A DNA stretch of 64,000 bases from positions 14,805 through 78,804 of the forward strand of contig CAYPYW010000010.1 of assembly GCA_964415365.1 (NCBI GenBank), written 5' to 3'. Of this stretch, positions 15,771-24,723 are shown in pieces. A program made the translations under genes and the position numbers. The stretch is from Hydromicrobium sp964415365. Lineage in GTDB: Bacteria; Actinomycetota; Humimicrobiia; Humimicrobiales; Humimicrobiaceae. The notes beneath the pieces were generated by a model. That model was not told the DNA's origin and ran no database searches. It saw only the letters and a program-made list of their open reading frames with translations. Numbering within the stretch: position 1 is the first letter of the stretch; the number at the start of each line of letters is the position of its first letter.

Positions 15771-16835
15771 ATGGTACCGTTATTTTTTATTTCGAACCAA
15801 CCTTTTTCTGGCAAGAGTTCAATGTGTGTAGGCGTAGGAAAATTATTTGCTGAAAAAGGTCTGAAGGTAGGATATATGAAGCCAGTGGGGACATTGCCAA
15901 CACGGGTGGGAGGAATCATTACGGATGAGGATGCCCAATACATCTCAAGTATACTGGACGTAAAAGAAGAACTTGAAGATATATGCCCTATTGTACTGAC
16001 CCAGCAATTCAACAGGGAAGGTCTGAAGGATAAAAATTTTTCTAAAGGGTTTATGGACTTAATTTCAAAAGCTTATCAGAGAATTCAAAAGGGTAAGGAT
16101 ATCGTAATTTTGGAAGGGGCTAAAAGTGTAGAGGACGGCTATTTCCTGGGAATATCCGCAGATAGAATCTGTGGAAAGCTGGGGGCCAAAGCAGTTATGG
16201 TAGTTAAATATAGTTCTGAAATCGTGGATCAAATCCTTTATTTAAAAGAATTTTTAGGCGATTGCCTGGCAGGGATAATCATAAATTGGGTTCCAAGAAG
16301 TCAAGTAGAATACCTCGAAGAATTGATAGTTCCATTCCTGGTAAGAAATAAAATAGAGGTTTTTGGATATGTAGTCTCAAATAAAATGCTGTCTTCTGTA
16401 AGCGTAAAGGAGATGTCCGAACTTTTAGGCGGACAAATAATTTGTGCTGAGGATAAAGTTGATGAACTAGTAGAGACATTCATGGTTGGAGCTATGGGTC
16501 AGGAGCAGGCATTAAAGTTTTTCAGGAGAAAAGCCAATAAAGCAGTTATAACCGGTGGAGATAGGGCAGATGTTCAGCTTGCTGCACTGGAAACTCCTAC
16601 CAAATGCCTTATACTTACAGGTAATTTCCAGCCGAGTAGCGTGGTTCTGGGAAGGGCTGAGGAATTAGGTGTCCCTATGATCCTGGTTAATTTTGATACT
16701 CTTACTGCGGTGGAAAAAGTCGGAGAAATTATTGGTCATGTAAGATTTCATGAAATTAAGAAGATAGATAAAATAGTTGAAGTAGTGCGGGAGTACATAG
16801 ATATAAACAAGTTGATGGAAATGTCAAAAAAGTAA
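15771..16835 (+). CDS. DRTGG-domain protein with N-terminal dethiobiotin-synthetase-like P-loop domain
   Basis: A 354-residue protein like the N-terminal, non-catalytic part of long phosphotransacetylases. Residues 1 to about 215 are a P-loop AAA_26 fold (SNQPFSGKSSMCVGVG, then GYMKPVG). The DRTGG domain follows with the signature in the variant form ITGGDRADVQLAAL near residue 260. The catalytic PTA_PTB domain is absent. It is encoded one base after the ADP-forming acyl-CoA ligase, so a regulatory or sensory role in acyl-CoA/acetate metabolism is likely. That is inference from context; no reaction can be assigned. Confidence 0.8.
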   Translation: MVPLFFISNQPFSGKSSMCVGVGKLFAEKGLKVGYMKPVGTLPTRVGGIITDEDAQYISSILDVKEELEDICPIVLTQQFNREGLKDKNFSKGFMDLISKAYQRIQKGKDIVILEGAKSVEDGYFLGISADRICGKLGAKAVMVVKYSSEIVDQILYLKEFLGDCLAGIIINWVPRSQVEYLEELIVPFLVRNKIEVFGYVVSNKMLSSVSVKEMSELLGGQIICAEDKVDELVETFMVGAMGQEQALKFFRRKANKAVITGGDRADVQLAALETPTKCLILTGNFQPSSVVLGRAEELGVPMILVNFDTLTAVEKVGEIIGHVRFHEIKKIDKIVEVVREYIDINKLMEMSKK

Positions 16836-16853
16836 TTACAGCCGAAATCAATT

Positions 16854-17873
16854 ATGGTGCAGTTCAACTCAAACGGTTACTCAATTATTGTAGATGCAAT
16901 GGGAGGAGATTTTGCTCCTGAGGAGATTGTTAAGGGTTCTATAGAAGCCACAGCAGCCTTCGGAATAAAGATAAAATTGGTTGGAAGCATGGATAAGATT
17001 AAGGGAGTGGCAGCCTCCAGCCAGCTAGATCTGAATAGTATAGAGATTATTCCAAGTTCTCAGGAAGTAAGCATGAATGAATCTCCCTCTGAAGTATTAA
17101 AGAAGAAAAAGAATTCCTCAATATTTATAGGCTCTCAGCTTGTGTCCCAGGGTAGAGGGAATGCTTTTATTTCTGCCGGGAATACTGGTGCTGTGATGGC
17201 CTGTTCTCTTTTTAATATAAAAAGAATAGAGAATGTGCACAGACCTGCCATTGCAACAGTGATACCTCTAATAGATAAAAAGTTTGTATTGATTGATGCA
17301 GGGGCCAACGCTGATTGTAAGCCTCAGTATCTGGAGCAGTTTGCTATAATGGGGAAGATCTATTCTGAAAATATTCTTGGAGTAGAGAATCCAAGGGTAG
17401 CTCTTATCAATATCGGGGAAGAGGAAAAGAAGGGAAGCGAACTGGCTGTCGAGAGTTACAAATTACTTAAGGATTGCCCGAAAATTAATTTTATCGGAAA
17501 TATAGAAGGCAGGGAGCTGTTTGAAGGTGAAGCAGATGTAGCAGTTTGTGATGGTTTTGTAGGAAACGTAATATTGAAGTTAATCGAGGGTATGGCGAAT
17601 TTCTTTTTTGGGGAAATAAAACAGGTTTTAACTTCGAGCATACTGGCTAAAATTTCGGCTTTAGGGATTAAGAGTTCCTTAATTAAGATGAAGAAGAAAT
17701 TTGATTATGAGGAGTATGGTGGTGCACAACTTTTGGGATTAAACGGATTGGTAATAATATCTCACGGAAGTTCAAAGTCCAGAGCAATCAAAAATGCGAT
17801 AAAAGCAGCGATGGAAGGTTTGAAAATAAATTTGACCAGCAAAATTAATGAAGAAATTAGTAATGCAAATTAA
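16854..17873 (+). CDS. plsX: Phosphate acyltransferase PlsX
   Basis: The product makes acyl-phosphate from acyl-ACP for the PlsX/PlsY route of phospholipid synthesis. It has 339 residues. The N-terminal signature VDAMGGDFAPEEIVKG and the segment SAGNTGAVMACS are diagnostic. It is followed directly by acpP, its substrate carrier, and rnc, the classical plsX-acpP-rnc order. The FakA-type kinase upstream would also feed acyl-phosphate into this pathway. Confidence 0.96.
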   Translation: MVQFNSNGYSIIVDAMGGDFAPEEIVKGSIEATAAFGIKIKLVGSMDKIKGVAASSQLDLNSIEIIPSSQEVSMNESPSEVLKKKKNSSIFIGSQLVSQGRGNAFISAGNTGAVMACSLFNIKRIENVHRPAIATVIPLIDKKFVLIDAGANADCKPQYLEQFAIMGKIYSENILGVENPRVALINIGEEEKKGSELAVESYKLLKDCPKINFIGNIEGRELFEGEADVAVCDGFVGNVILKLIEGMANFFFGEIKQVLTSSILAKISALGIKSSLIKMKKKFDYEEYGGAQLLGLNGLVIISHGSSKSRAIKNAIKAAMEGLKINLTSKINEEISNAN

Positions 17874-17911
17874 ATAAAGGTAAAAGATTAACAATAGTAA
17901 AAGGAGCAAGA

Positions 17912-18148
17912 ATGGAAAATTTTGACAAGCTTAAGGAAGTTTTAGTCGATGTACTCGGCGCTAAAGAAGAGAACATTAAAGCTGAGAGTAAGTTTGTTGA
18001 TGATCTGGGGGCTGATTCGCTGGATTTGGTGGAACTTATTATGGCATTCGAAGACAAGTTTGGAGTAGAAATAAGCGATGAGGATGCCGAAAAGATCGTC
18101 ACGGTTAAGGATGCTCTGGATTATATTGAGACTCATTCAAAGAAGTAA
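17912..18148 (+). CDS. acpP: Acyl carrier protein
   Basis: A 78-residue acidic four-helix carrier with the phosphopantetheine attachment site GADSLDLVEL, Ser36. A strong AAGGAG site precedes the ATG. It lies between plsX and rnc. It carries growing fatty acyl chains and supplies PlsX. Confidence 0.97.
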   Translation: MENFDKLKEVLVDVLGAKEENIKAESKFVDDLGADSLDLVELIMAFEDKFGVEISDEDAEKIVTVKDALDYIETHSKK

Positions 18149-18153
18149 TCCTG

Positions 18154-18178
18154 GATACAGATAAATGAATCTTGTATC
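18154..18178 (+). terminator. Hairpin between acpP and rnc
   Basis: GATACAGAT pairs with ATCTTGTATC with a one-base bulge and a six-base loop. There is no long U tract, so it may be a processing or attenuation hairpin (possibly an RNase III site before rnc) rather than a strong terminator. Confidence 0.35.
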
Positions 18179-18208
18179 ATAATTTTATAAGGTGGCGAAA
18201 TTTATTTA

Positions 18209-18928
18209 ATGAGTAGTGATGACGAGGTCTTGAGGAATAGAGTAAGAAACTGGTTAAAAACTCTGGGAATTGATGCCGGAGATTTAAAAATTTATATACA
18301 TAGTTTAACTCACAGATCTTTTGCACGTCAGATAGATGTTCAGTCGCGAGGTAACGAGCAGCTGGAGTTTTTAGGCGATAGTGTGCTTTCTTTTATCATT
18401 ACATCATATTTATATGAGAAATACAGTAATTTGGCTGAAGGAAAGATGGCTAAGGTGAGAGCAGCCTTAGTGAATAGAAAGACGCTGTTCGAAATAGCCA
18501 AAAATGTAAAAATAGATCAGCAGGTACTTTTAAGTGAAAATGAGGAATCCTGTAAGGGAAGAAAGAAAATGTCTATTTTGGCTGACAGCCTCGAGGCTCT
18601 CATTGGTGCCATTTATATTGATAAAGGAATTGATTTTACTTTAAATTGGGTTCTGAAGAGGTATAAGAAGAAAATTGAGGAAAATATTAAAACTCCTGAG
18701 ATTATAGATTATAAAACCTATCTTCAGGAAGTTGTTCAGGCGGATTATTCAAAACTTGCAAAGTATAAATTGGTAAGATCAGAAGGTCCCGACCATAATA
18801 AATCATTTTATTCGGTGGTAATGATTGAAGATAAAATAGTCGGAGAGGGCAGAGGAAGAAGTAAAAAAGATTCTGAGCAGGATGCTGCAAAAAATACTTT
18901 AAAGACACTGTATAAATTGAAATTATAA
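18209..18928 (+). CDS. rnc: Ribonuclease III
   Basis: A double-strand RNA endonuclease for rRNA and mRNA processing. It has 239 residues: a catalytic domain with the signature NEQLEFLGDSVL and the downstream ADSLEALIGAIYID, then a C-terminal dsRNA-binding domain (DYKTYLQEVVQ to the KDSEQDAAKN helix). All acidic metal ligands appear present. GGTGG lies before the ATG. smc starts 21 bases later. Confidence 0.96.
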   Translation: MSSDDEVLRNRVRNWLKTLGIDAGDLKIYIHSLTHRSFARQIDVQSRGNEQLEFLGDSVLSFIITSYLYEKYSNLAEGKMAKVRAALVNRKTLFEIAKNVKIDQQVLLSENEESCKGRKKMSILADSLEALIGAIYIDKGIDFTLNWVLKRYKKKIEENIKTPEIIDYKTYLQEVVQADYSKLAKYKLVRSEGPDHNKSFYSVVMIEDKIVGEGRGRSKKDSEQDAAKNTLKTLYKLKL

Positions 18929-18949
18929 TTTTTAATTTGGGAATTAAAG

Positions 18950-21265
18950 TTGTACCTAAAGAACATAACACTCCGAGGTTTCAAATCTTTTAAAAACAAA
19001 AGCAAATTATTTTTTGAACCGGGGGTCAGCGTAATCGTTGGGCCTAATGGAAGCGGTAAAAGTAATGTGGCAGATGCTATCTCCTGGGTTCTTGGCGAGC
19101 AAAGCCCCAAATCTCTAAGGGGAAGCTCAATGGGAGACGTAATTTTCAGGAGCAAAGATGAAGAAATGGCAATTGCTGAGGTATCCCTGATGTTCGATAA
19201 CTCAAATAAATTATTTAATACGGAATTCAGGGATGTTAAATTTACCCGCAGGGTATTTTCCAGAGGAGGCAGCGAGTATTTCATAAATTCCTCACCCTGC
19301 AGATTATTGGATATCCAGGAACTTACTGCTGATAGCGGGATAGGTAAGGGCTTGCATATTATTATAAATCAGGGGCAGATTAATGAGATAGCGGTGCTTA
19401 AATCCATTGAGAGAAAGACTATTATAGATGAAATACTGGGAATATCAAAACATAAAGACAGGAGAAATAAGTCACTGGCCAAGCTTCAAAAAGTAAAGAA
19501 TGATGTTGAGAGAGTGGATGATTTGATGGAAGAGATAAGAAGAACGATGGATCCTCTTGAAATTGAAGCGAAAAGGGCCCTGAAATATGCTGAAATTTCC
19601 AATCTGCTGAAAAGTGAAGAGATCTCTCTTTTTATTGCCTATCTTAACCGGTTGAACAATGAATGGGAAAGCGAAAACGAGTCTTATAGTAAAAATAAAG
19701 ACCAGTTGAAGGAAATCGGTGACAGGATTTTGGATATAGAAAAAGAGAGGGATGATCTTTTAAAGCTCAGTAGTAAAGAACGTGATGAATTCGAATTATG
19801 GAAGAATAAAATTGACTTATTCAATTCGGAAAAAAATAGCCTTGAAAATACTATAGCTCTGGTTGAGAGTAAGAGGAACGTATTCAGTACATTATATAAC
19901 ATGTTTGATCTCCAATTTACTGGTAATATTGAAAATACAGAAGTACCCCGGACTTCAGTGAAGAGCGGTAAAGATGATGAAGTTCCTTCCTTACAGCAGA
20001 TATCAAATGGGCTTAAGAAAATTGATAGCCTGTTTTCGAATCTTTTGGAAGATCTGAAGAAAAAGTTAAAAGACAAAGATGCTCTTGACTATATTGAAAA
20101 GGAAGCAAAATCAATTGTAAAAGAGATAGGGAAATTATATAAGATAGTTGAGGCCGGCTGTCAATATGAAGGTGGAAGCAGTAAAAAAGAACTTCAAAAA
20201 GAAGATGCAAGGAAAATTGATAATGCTAAGAAAAGGCTTGAACAAATTGGCAACATAAAAAGTATTTGCATGACTAACCTGGAAAGGTCTAAAAGAATTC
20301 GTTTACTTCTGAATGAATTTCTATCTGTTTCAGAAAATATGAAAAGAAGGCTTTACCCCGAGTTTGAGAAAAGGAGAGACTTAATCTCGAAAAATCAGGG
20401 CAAGGTAAACGAGTTGGAGAATCAAATAAATCAGTTAAACATCTCTAAATCAAACGTGGAAAATAATATATACAAAATTGATCTAAAGAAGGAACAAATT
20501 AAAGAAAGGGTAGAAGCCATTACCGAAGGCATTGTTGACAATTATAATTTATCAATTGATTATGCCTTAAAGAGTTATAGCCCTGCAAACAACATTAGAC
20601 AGTCCGAAATCAAGGTAAGAAAATTAAAGAATGAAATAAAGGAATTTGGGAATGTTAACCCTAATGCAGCAATTGAGTATAACAGAATTAAAAAGAGGTT
20701 CGATTTTCTGGCTGGCCAGAGGGTTGATTTGATTGAGAGCAAGAGAAATCTGGAAGAATTAATTAAAGATATAAATGAAAGGATGGCTGATTATTTCTTT
20801 AAAAAATTTGATGAGATCAACAGGTGTTTTAAAGGTTATTTTAAAACTCTGTTTCCTCTGGGCGAAGGTGAAATGCAACTTGAAAAAAGTGACGGGACTA
20901 GCGATGATGAGATAGGCGTGGATTTGAAGGTGGATATCGGCAATAATAAGTTTGTCCCTCTCTCCCTGCTATCGGGAGGAGAAAAGTCTCTGGTTTCTAT
21001 GGCATTTCTTTTCTCTATCTATTCAATAAATCCTTCCCCTTTTTATGTCTTTGATGAAGTGGATGCTGCGCTGGATGATGCAAATATAAACCGCTTTCTG
21101 ACTCTGGTAAAAAAATTTTCCGAGAAGCAGCAGATAATAATAATTACTCATCAGAAAAGAACGATGGAAGTTGCAGATACAATTTATGGAGTAACCATGC
21201 AGTCCAATGGAATTTCGAAGGTAATTTCAGAAAAAATCGGGAATAAATATGCGGAAGTTAATTAA
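18950..21265 (+). CDS. smc: Chromosome partition protein SMC, short form without a recognisable hinge
   Basis: The N-terminal head is unmistakably SMC: LRGFKSFKNK, Walker A GPNGSGKSN (31-39), SWVLGEQSPKSLRG. The C-terminal head keeps the ABC signature LSGGEKSLV (about 673) and Walker B FYVFDEVDAALDD (about 700). The protein is only 771 residues against roughly 1150-1200 for normal SMC. The middle (about 165-600) is a shortened coiled coil broken by a Pro/Ser-rich segment near residues 325-345. I find no hinge-like globular domain (the family's K-Y-x-x-A-I-x-x-A-L-G and G-R-A-T-F-L-P-L blocks are missing). The frame is uninterrupted and the gene sits in the canonical rnc-smc-ftsY position, so this is the orthologue, not a paralogue. 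TTG start. Confidence 0.92.
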   Translation: MYLKNITLRGFKSFKNKSKLFFEPGVSVIVGPNGSGKSNVADAISWVLGEQSPKSLRGSSMGDVIFRSKDEEMAIAEVSLMFDNSNKLFNTEFRDVKFTRRVFSRGGSEYFINSSPCRLLDIQELTADSGIGKGLHIIINQGQINEIAVLKSIERKTIIDEILGISKHKDRRNKSLAKLQKVKNDVERVDDLMEEIRRTMDPLEIEAKRALKYAEISNLLKSEEISLFIAYLNRLNNEWESENESYSKNKDQLKEIGDRILDIEKERDDLLKLSSKERDEFELWKNKIDLFNSEKNSLENTIALVESKRNVFSTLYNMFDLQFTGNIENTEVPRTSVKSGKDDEVPSLQQISNGLKKIDSLFSNLLEDLKKKLKDKDALDYIEKEAKSIVKEIGKLYKIVEAGCQYEGGSSKKELQKEDARKIDNAKKRLEQIGNIKSICMTNLERSKRIRLLLNEFLSVSENMKRRLYPEFEKRRDLISKNQGKVNELENQINQLNISKSNVENNIYKIDLKKEQIKERVEAITEGIVDNYNLSIDYALKSYSPANNIRQSEIKVRKLKNEIKEFGNVNPNAAIEYNRIKKRFDFLAGQRVDLIESKRNLEELIKDINERMADYFFKKFDEINRCFKGYFKTLFPLGEGEMQLEKSDGTSDDEIGVDLKVDIGNNKFVPLSLLSGGEKSLVSMAFLFSIYSINPSPFYVFDEVDAALDDANINRFLTLVKKFSEKQQIIIITHQKRTMEVADTIYGVTMQSNGISKVISEKIGNKYAEVN

Positions 21266-22121
21266 AAATCTAAGCTATATCTGGAATAAGTTTAAAAATG
21301 ACCGCAAGTCATTCTGGGACGAGCTGGAAGAACAGATGGTAGCCAGTGATATCAGTGTTAATACTGTTGATAAAATATTGGGAGAGGTAAAAAATCACGT
21401 TTACGGTGAAAATGTAAATGATCTTGAAAAGATAAAATCTTTACTGAGAGAGCAAATTATAGAAATTCTAAAGACCAATGGAAACAATAATTTAAAAATA
21501 TCGCCAACCCCTCCCACAGTATTCCTGGTAGTGGGAGTAAACGGGGTGGGCAAGACTACTTCGGTTGCAAAATTAGCCCATATGTTTAAAGGAAATGGAA
21601 AAAAGGTTTTGATATCAGCAGCTGATACATACAGGTCGGCTGCTGTGGAGCAGATACAATATTATGCCGAAAAATTAGAGCTGGATATGGTCTATCACCA
21701 AAAATTTTCTGATCCAGGGGCGGTGGTCTACGATAGTGTAGAAAAAGCGAAGGCCGGGGGAATTGACCTGGTTATAATTGATACTGCAGGGAGAATGCAA
21801 ACTTCGTATAATCTTATGGAAGAGCTTAAAAAAATAAAAAAAGTGATCGGCAGGAGAATAGATCGGGAAGTGGATGAAATACTGCTTGTAATTGATTCCA
21901 CCACTGGCCAGAATGCCAGAAGTCAGGCAGAACTTTTTAATGATTCACTGAGTCTGACCGGGATTATTCTGACTAAAACAGATGGTACTTCCAGAGGCGG
22001 GATAGTGCTTACCATAAAAAATGATCTGGGTATACCCATAAAGCTGGTCACTGATGGTGAGAAATTAGATAACATACATTATTTTGATCCGGTTAAATTT
22101 ACTGAATCAATATTCTCCTGA
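21249..22121 (+). CDS. ftsY: Signal recognition particle receptor FtsY
   Basis: The GTPase that docks SRP-ribosome complexes at the membrane. It has 290 residues: a short N domain without the acidic A domain, then the NG GTPase with G1 GVNGVGKTT, the DTAGRMQ box, and TKTDGTSRGG. It overlaps the end of smc by 17 bases, indicating translational coupling. It pairs with ffh immediately downstream. Confidence 0.96.
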   Translation: MRKLIKNLSYIWNKFKNDRKSFWDELEEQMVASDISVNTVDKILGEVKNHVYGENVNDLEKIKSLLREQIIEILKTNGNNNLKISPTPPTVFLVVGVNGVGKTTSVAKLAHMFKGNGKKVLISAADTYRSAAVEQIQYYAEKLELDMVYHQKFSDPGAVVYDSVEKAKAGGIDLVIIDTAGRMQTSYNLMEELKKIKKVIGRRIDREVDEILLVIDSTTGQNARSQAELFNDSLSLTGIILTKTDGTSRGGIVLTIKNDLGIPIKLVTDGEKLDNIHYFDPVKFTESIFS

Positions 22122-22153
22122 TTACCGGTTTCAGGATAGAAGGGGGTTTGTGG

Positions 22154-23482
22154 ATGTTCGATCTACTGACAACCAGGTTTGAGAATTTATTTTATAAAAT
22201 AAGGAATAAAGGGAAATTAAGTCCAAGCGACCTGGACGATGCTTTAAGAGAGATCAAGCTGGCTCTACTGGAAGCTGATGTGAATTTTAAGGTGGTCAAA
22301 GAGTTTCTGGAGAATGTAAAAGCAAAGGCAATAGGTGAAAAGATATTGGAAAGCCTGACTCCTTATCAACAGGTCGTAAAAATAGTAAATGAAGAGATTA
22401 CAAGAATGCTGGGTTCAGCCGGCGGTGGTATTACTTTTGCTTCAAAGGGACCTACAATTATAATGACCGTCGGACTTCAGGGTACTGGAAAAACTTCATC
22501 TGTCATTAAGTTAGCTAATTTTTTAAAAGCCAGATTCCAGAAAAAAGTATCTATTGTTGCTGCAGATGTGTACCGGCCTGCTGCAGTGCTGCAGCTTGAG
22601 GATATGGCAAAAAATATAAATGTAGATGTTTATTCTGAAAATAATTCGGACCCGGTATCCATATCGGTAAAAGGAATAGAGTTATTTAAAAAATCCGGAA
22701 GTGACGTAATTATAATTGATACTGCCGGAAGACTACATATTGATGAGAACATGATGAATGAGATTGCAAACATCAGAAATAAAGTAAGCCCACATCAAAT
22801 ATATCTGGTATTGGATGCTATGACCGGCCAGGAAGCTGTAAATATTGCCTCCAGCTTTAACCAGAGAGTTGAATGTGATGGAATAATCCTGACCAAATTG
22901 GATAGTGATACCAGAGGAGGTGCTGCACTCTCGGTTTATTATGTAGTTAAGAAACCGGTAAAATTCATATCTAATGGGGAGAAAATTGAAGATTTTGATA
23001 TATTTTACCCTGACAGGATAGCTTCCAGAATATTGGGTAAGGGTGATATTTTGACCCTGGTTGAGAAGGCGGAAAAAGTAGTAAGTGAAAAAGAAGCAAA
23101 GAGGATAGAAGAGAAGATATACAAAAATGAGCTAAATTTCGAGGATTTTATAGGGCAGCTTAAGAGTATAAAAAAGATGGGTTCACTGGATAAGATATTT
23201 TCGATGATGCCCATAGCCAATAAGAGTAAAATATTTAAGAATATAAAGCTTGATGATTCTCATCTGACACGGATAGAAGCTATGATTAACTCTATGACTG
23301 TGGAGGAGAGAAGAAAACCACATATAATAAGCGGCAGCAGGAAAAAAAGAATAGCAAAGGGGAGCGGAACGTCGGTATCGGAAGTGAACAAGTTACTCGT
23401 ACAATTCAGTAAGACAAAGCAAATGTTAAAACAATTTTCAGGGTTAAAAGGGAAATTTAATTTGCCTATTGGCAATTTCTAG
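22154..23482 (+). CDS. ffh: Signal recognition particle protein Ffh (SRP54)
   Basis: The SRP GTPase that binds signal peptides and 4.5S RNA. N domain, GTPase domain (GLQGTGKTS, DTAGRLHID, TKLDSDTRGG) and a methionine-containing M domain with the RNA-binding SGSRKKRIAKGSGTS helix are all present. ATG 22154 has AGGGGGT about seven bases upstream and is preferred to TTG 22148, which sits too close to that site. About 442 residues, normal size. Confidence 0.97.
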   Translation: MFDLLTTRFENLFYKIRNKGKLSPSDLDDALREIKLALLEADVNFKVVKEFLENVKAKAIGEKILESLTPYQQVVKIVNEEITRMLGSAGGGITFASKGPTIIMTVGLQGTGKTSSVIKLANFLKARFQKKVSIVAADVYRPAAVLQLEDMAKNINVDVYSENNSDPVSISVKGIELFKKSGSDVIIIDTAGRLHIDENMMNEIANIRNKVSPHQIYLVLDAMTGQEAVNIASSFNQRVECDGIILTKLDSDTRGGAALSVYYVVKKPVKFISNGEKIEDFDIFYPDRIASRILGKGDILTLVEKAEKVVSEKEAKRIEEKIYKNELNFEDFIGQLKSIKKMGSLDKIFSMMPIANKSKIFKNIKLDDSHLTRIEAMINSMTVEERRKPHIISGSRKKRIAKGSGTSVSEVNKLLVQFSKTKQMLKQFSGLKGKFNLPIGNF

Positions 23483-23569
23483 GCAGAAAAAATATTTTGC
23501 AAGTTTTATAGAAAAATATATAATTATGAGAGCGTGGAGCTATCTATTTAAGAATTTGGAGGTTACAGG

Positions 23570-23815
23570 TTGAGTGTAAAGATCAGGTTGAGTAGACTGG
23601 GTTCAAAGAAGAAGCCCTTTTATAGAATTGTAGTGGCAGATATCAGATCACCAAGAGATGGAAGGTTCATTGAAAAAATAGGAATATACGACCCGAAAAG
23701 TGATCCATCCAGGATAGAAGTGGACAAAGACAAAGCTCTTAACTGGATAAAGAAGGGTGCGAAACCTACAGATACAGTTCAAAAACTTTTTGATAAGATC
23801 GATTTAAAGAAGTAG
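23570..23815 (+). CDS. rpsP: 30S ribosomal protein S16
   Basis: An 81-residue S16 with the family opening VKIRLSRLGSKKKPFYRIVV and the segment SPRDGRFIEKIGIYDP. TTG start behind GGAGG. It opens the rpsP-khpA-rimM-trmD-rplS block. Confidence 0.97.
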   Translation: MSVKIRLSRLGSKKKPFYRIVVADIRSPRDGRFIEKIGIYDPKSDPSRIEVDKDKALNWIKKGAKPTDTVQKLFDKIDLKK

Positions 23816-23843
23816 TCATTACAACTTAGACTGGAGGTAAATA

Positions 23844-24077
23844 GTGAAAGAACTACTGGAGTACATGGTAAAAGAGCTGGTTGACAGCCCGGATAATGTT
23901 GAGATTACAGAAGAGGAGGAAGATGACAAAACAGTAATTTTTAAGCTTAAAGTGTCTGAAGAGGATCTAGGAAAGGTAATCGGGAAAAAAGGAAGAACCG
24001 CAAATGCTTTAAGGGTCATAATGAGAGCTGCATCTGCTAAAAGAGGTAAGTCCTCTATAGTAAAAATTATGGATTGA
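23844..24077 (+). CDS. khpA: KH-domain RNA-binding protein KhpA
   Basis: A 77-residue single KH domain with the GKVIGKKGRTANALR motif (GxxG loop) typical of KhpA/YlqC. It usually acts with KhpB in RNA binding and cell-elongation control in Gram-positive bacteria; khpB is not in this window. GTG start after TGGAGG. Position between rpsP and rimM is canonical. Confidence 0.93.
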   Translation: MKELLEYMVKELVDSPDNVEITEEEEDDKTVIFKLKVSEEDLGKVIGKKGRTANALRVIMRAASAKRGKSSIVKIMD

Positions 24078-24126
24078 TAATTTATATATAAATATAGATA
24101 GTTCTATTTTAAACAGGCATTAGTGA

Positions 24127-24681
24127 ATGTCAGAAATAAATGTAGATGCAAGGTTAATTGGGATAATCGGTAAGCCGCATGGAATAAGAGGGGAAACAGT
24201 TATAATGTTGCTTACCGATTATCCCAAAACTATTAAAAAGGGAGATATACTTTTTTTTGATAAAGAATGTATCCGTAAAGCGGAAGTTGAAAATATCAGA
24301 TGGAAGAGCGCAGGGAAGCTTCGTCTATTAATAATCAAATTTAAAGGTATAGACAGTAGGAGCGATGCTGAAAGTTTAAAGGGTACAAATGTCTTCCGGA
24401 GTATAAAGGATGCCCCGAAGTTAAAAGAAAACCAGTACTGGATAGATGATATAATAGGCTGTATGGTTTACATAAAAAATAATATCTTTATCGGACCGGT
24501 AATAGATGTAGAGAGATTTGCCACCAATGATAATTTAACTGTAAGGATAGAGAACAGAAGTTTAAATATAGAATGTACTGACAATGATATTTTTTATATT
24601 CCAGTTATTGAAAGTTATATCAGCAGTATAGATTTAAAAAACAAGAAAATAATATTAAAAAAAATTCCGGAATACATCTAG
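24127..24681 (+). CDS. rimM: Ribosome maturation factor RimM
   Basis: A 184-residue 16S processing factor that binds S19. The N-terminal RimM barrel (IGIIGKPHGIRGE) is followed by the PRC-barrel (QYWIDDIIGCMVY). The C-terminal part is divergent but ends with the usual hydrophobic pattern. It lies directly before trmD. Confidence 0.93.
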   Translation: MSEINVDARLIGIIGKPHGIRGETVIMLLTDYPKTIKKGDILFFDKECIRKAEVENIRWKSAGKLRLLIIKFKGIDSRSDAESLKGTNVFRSIKDAPKLKENQYWIDDIIGCMVYIKNNIFIGPVIDVERFATNDNLTVRIENRSLNIECTDNDIFYIPVIESYISSIDLKNKKIILKKIPEYI

Positions 24682-24723
24682 AATTATTATATTTTTTCAA
24701 TTTTTATAATCTTTCGTTTAGAA

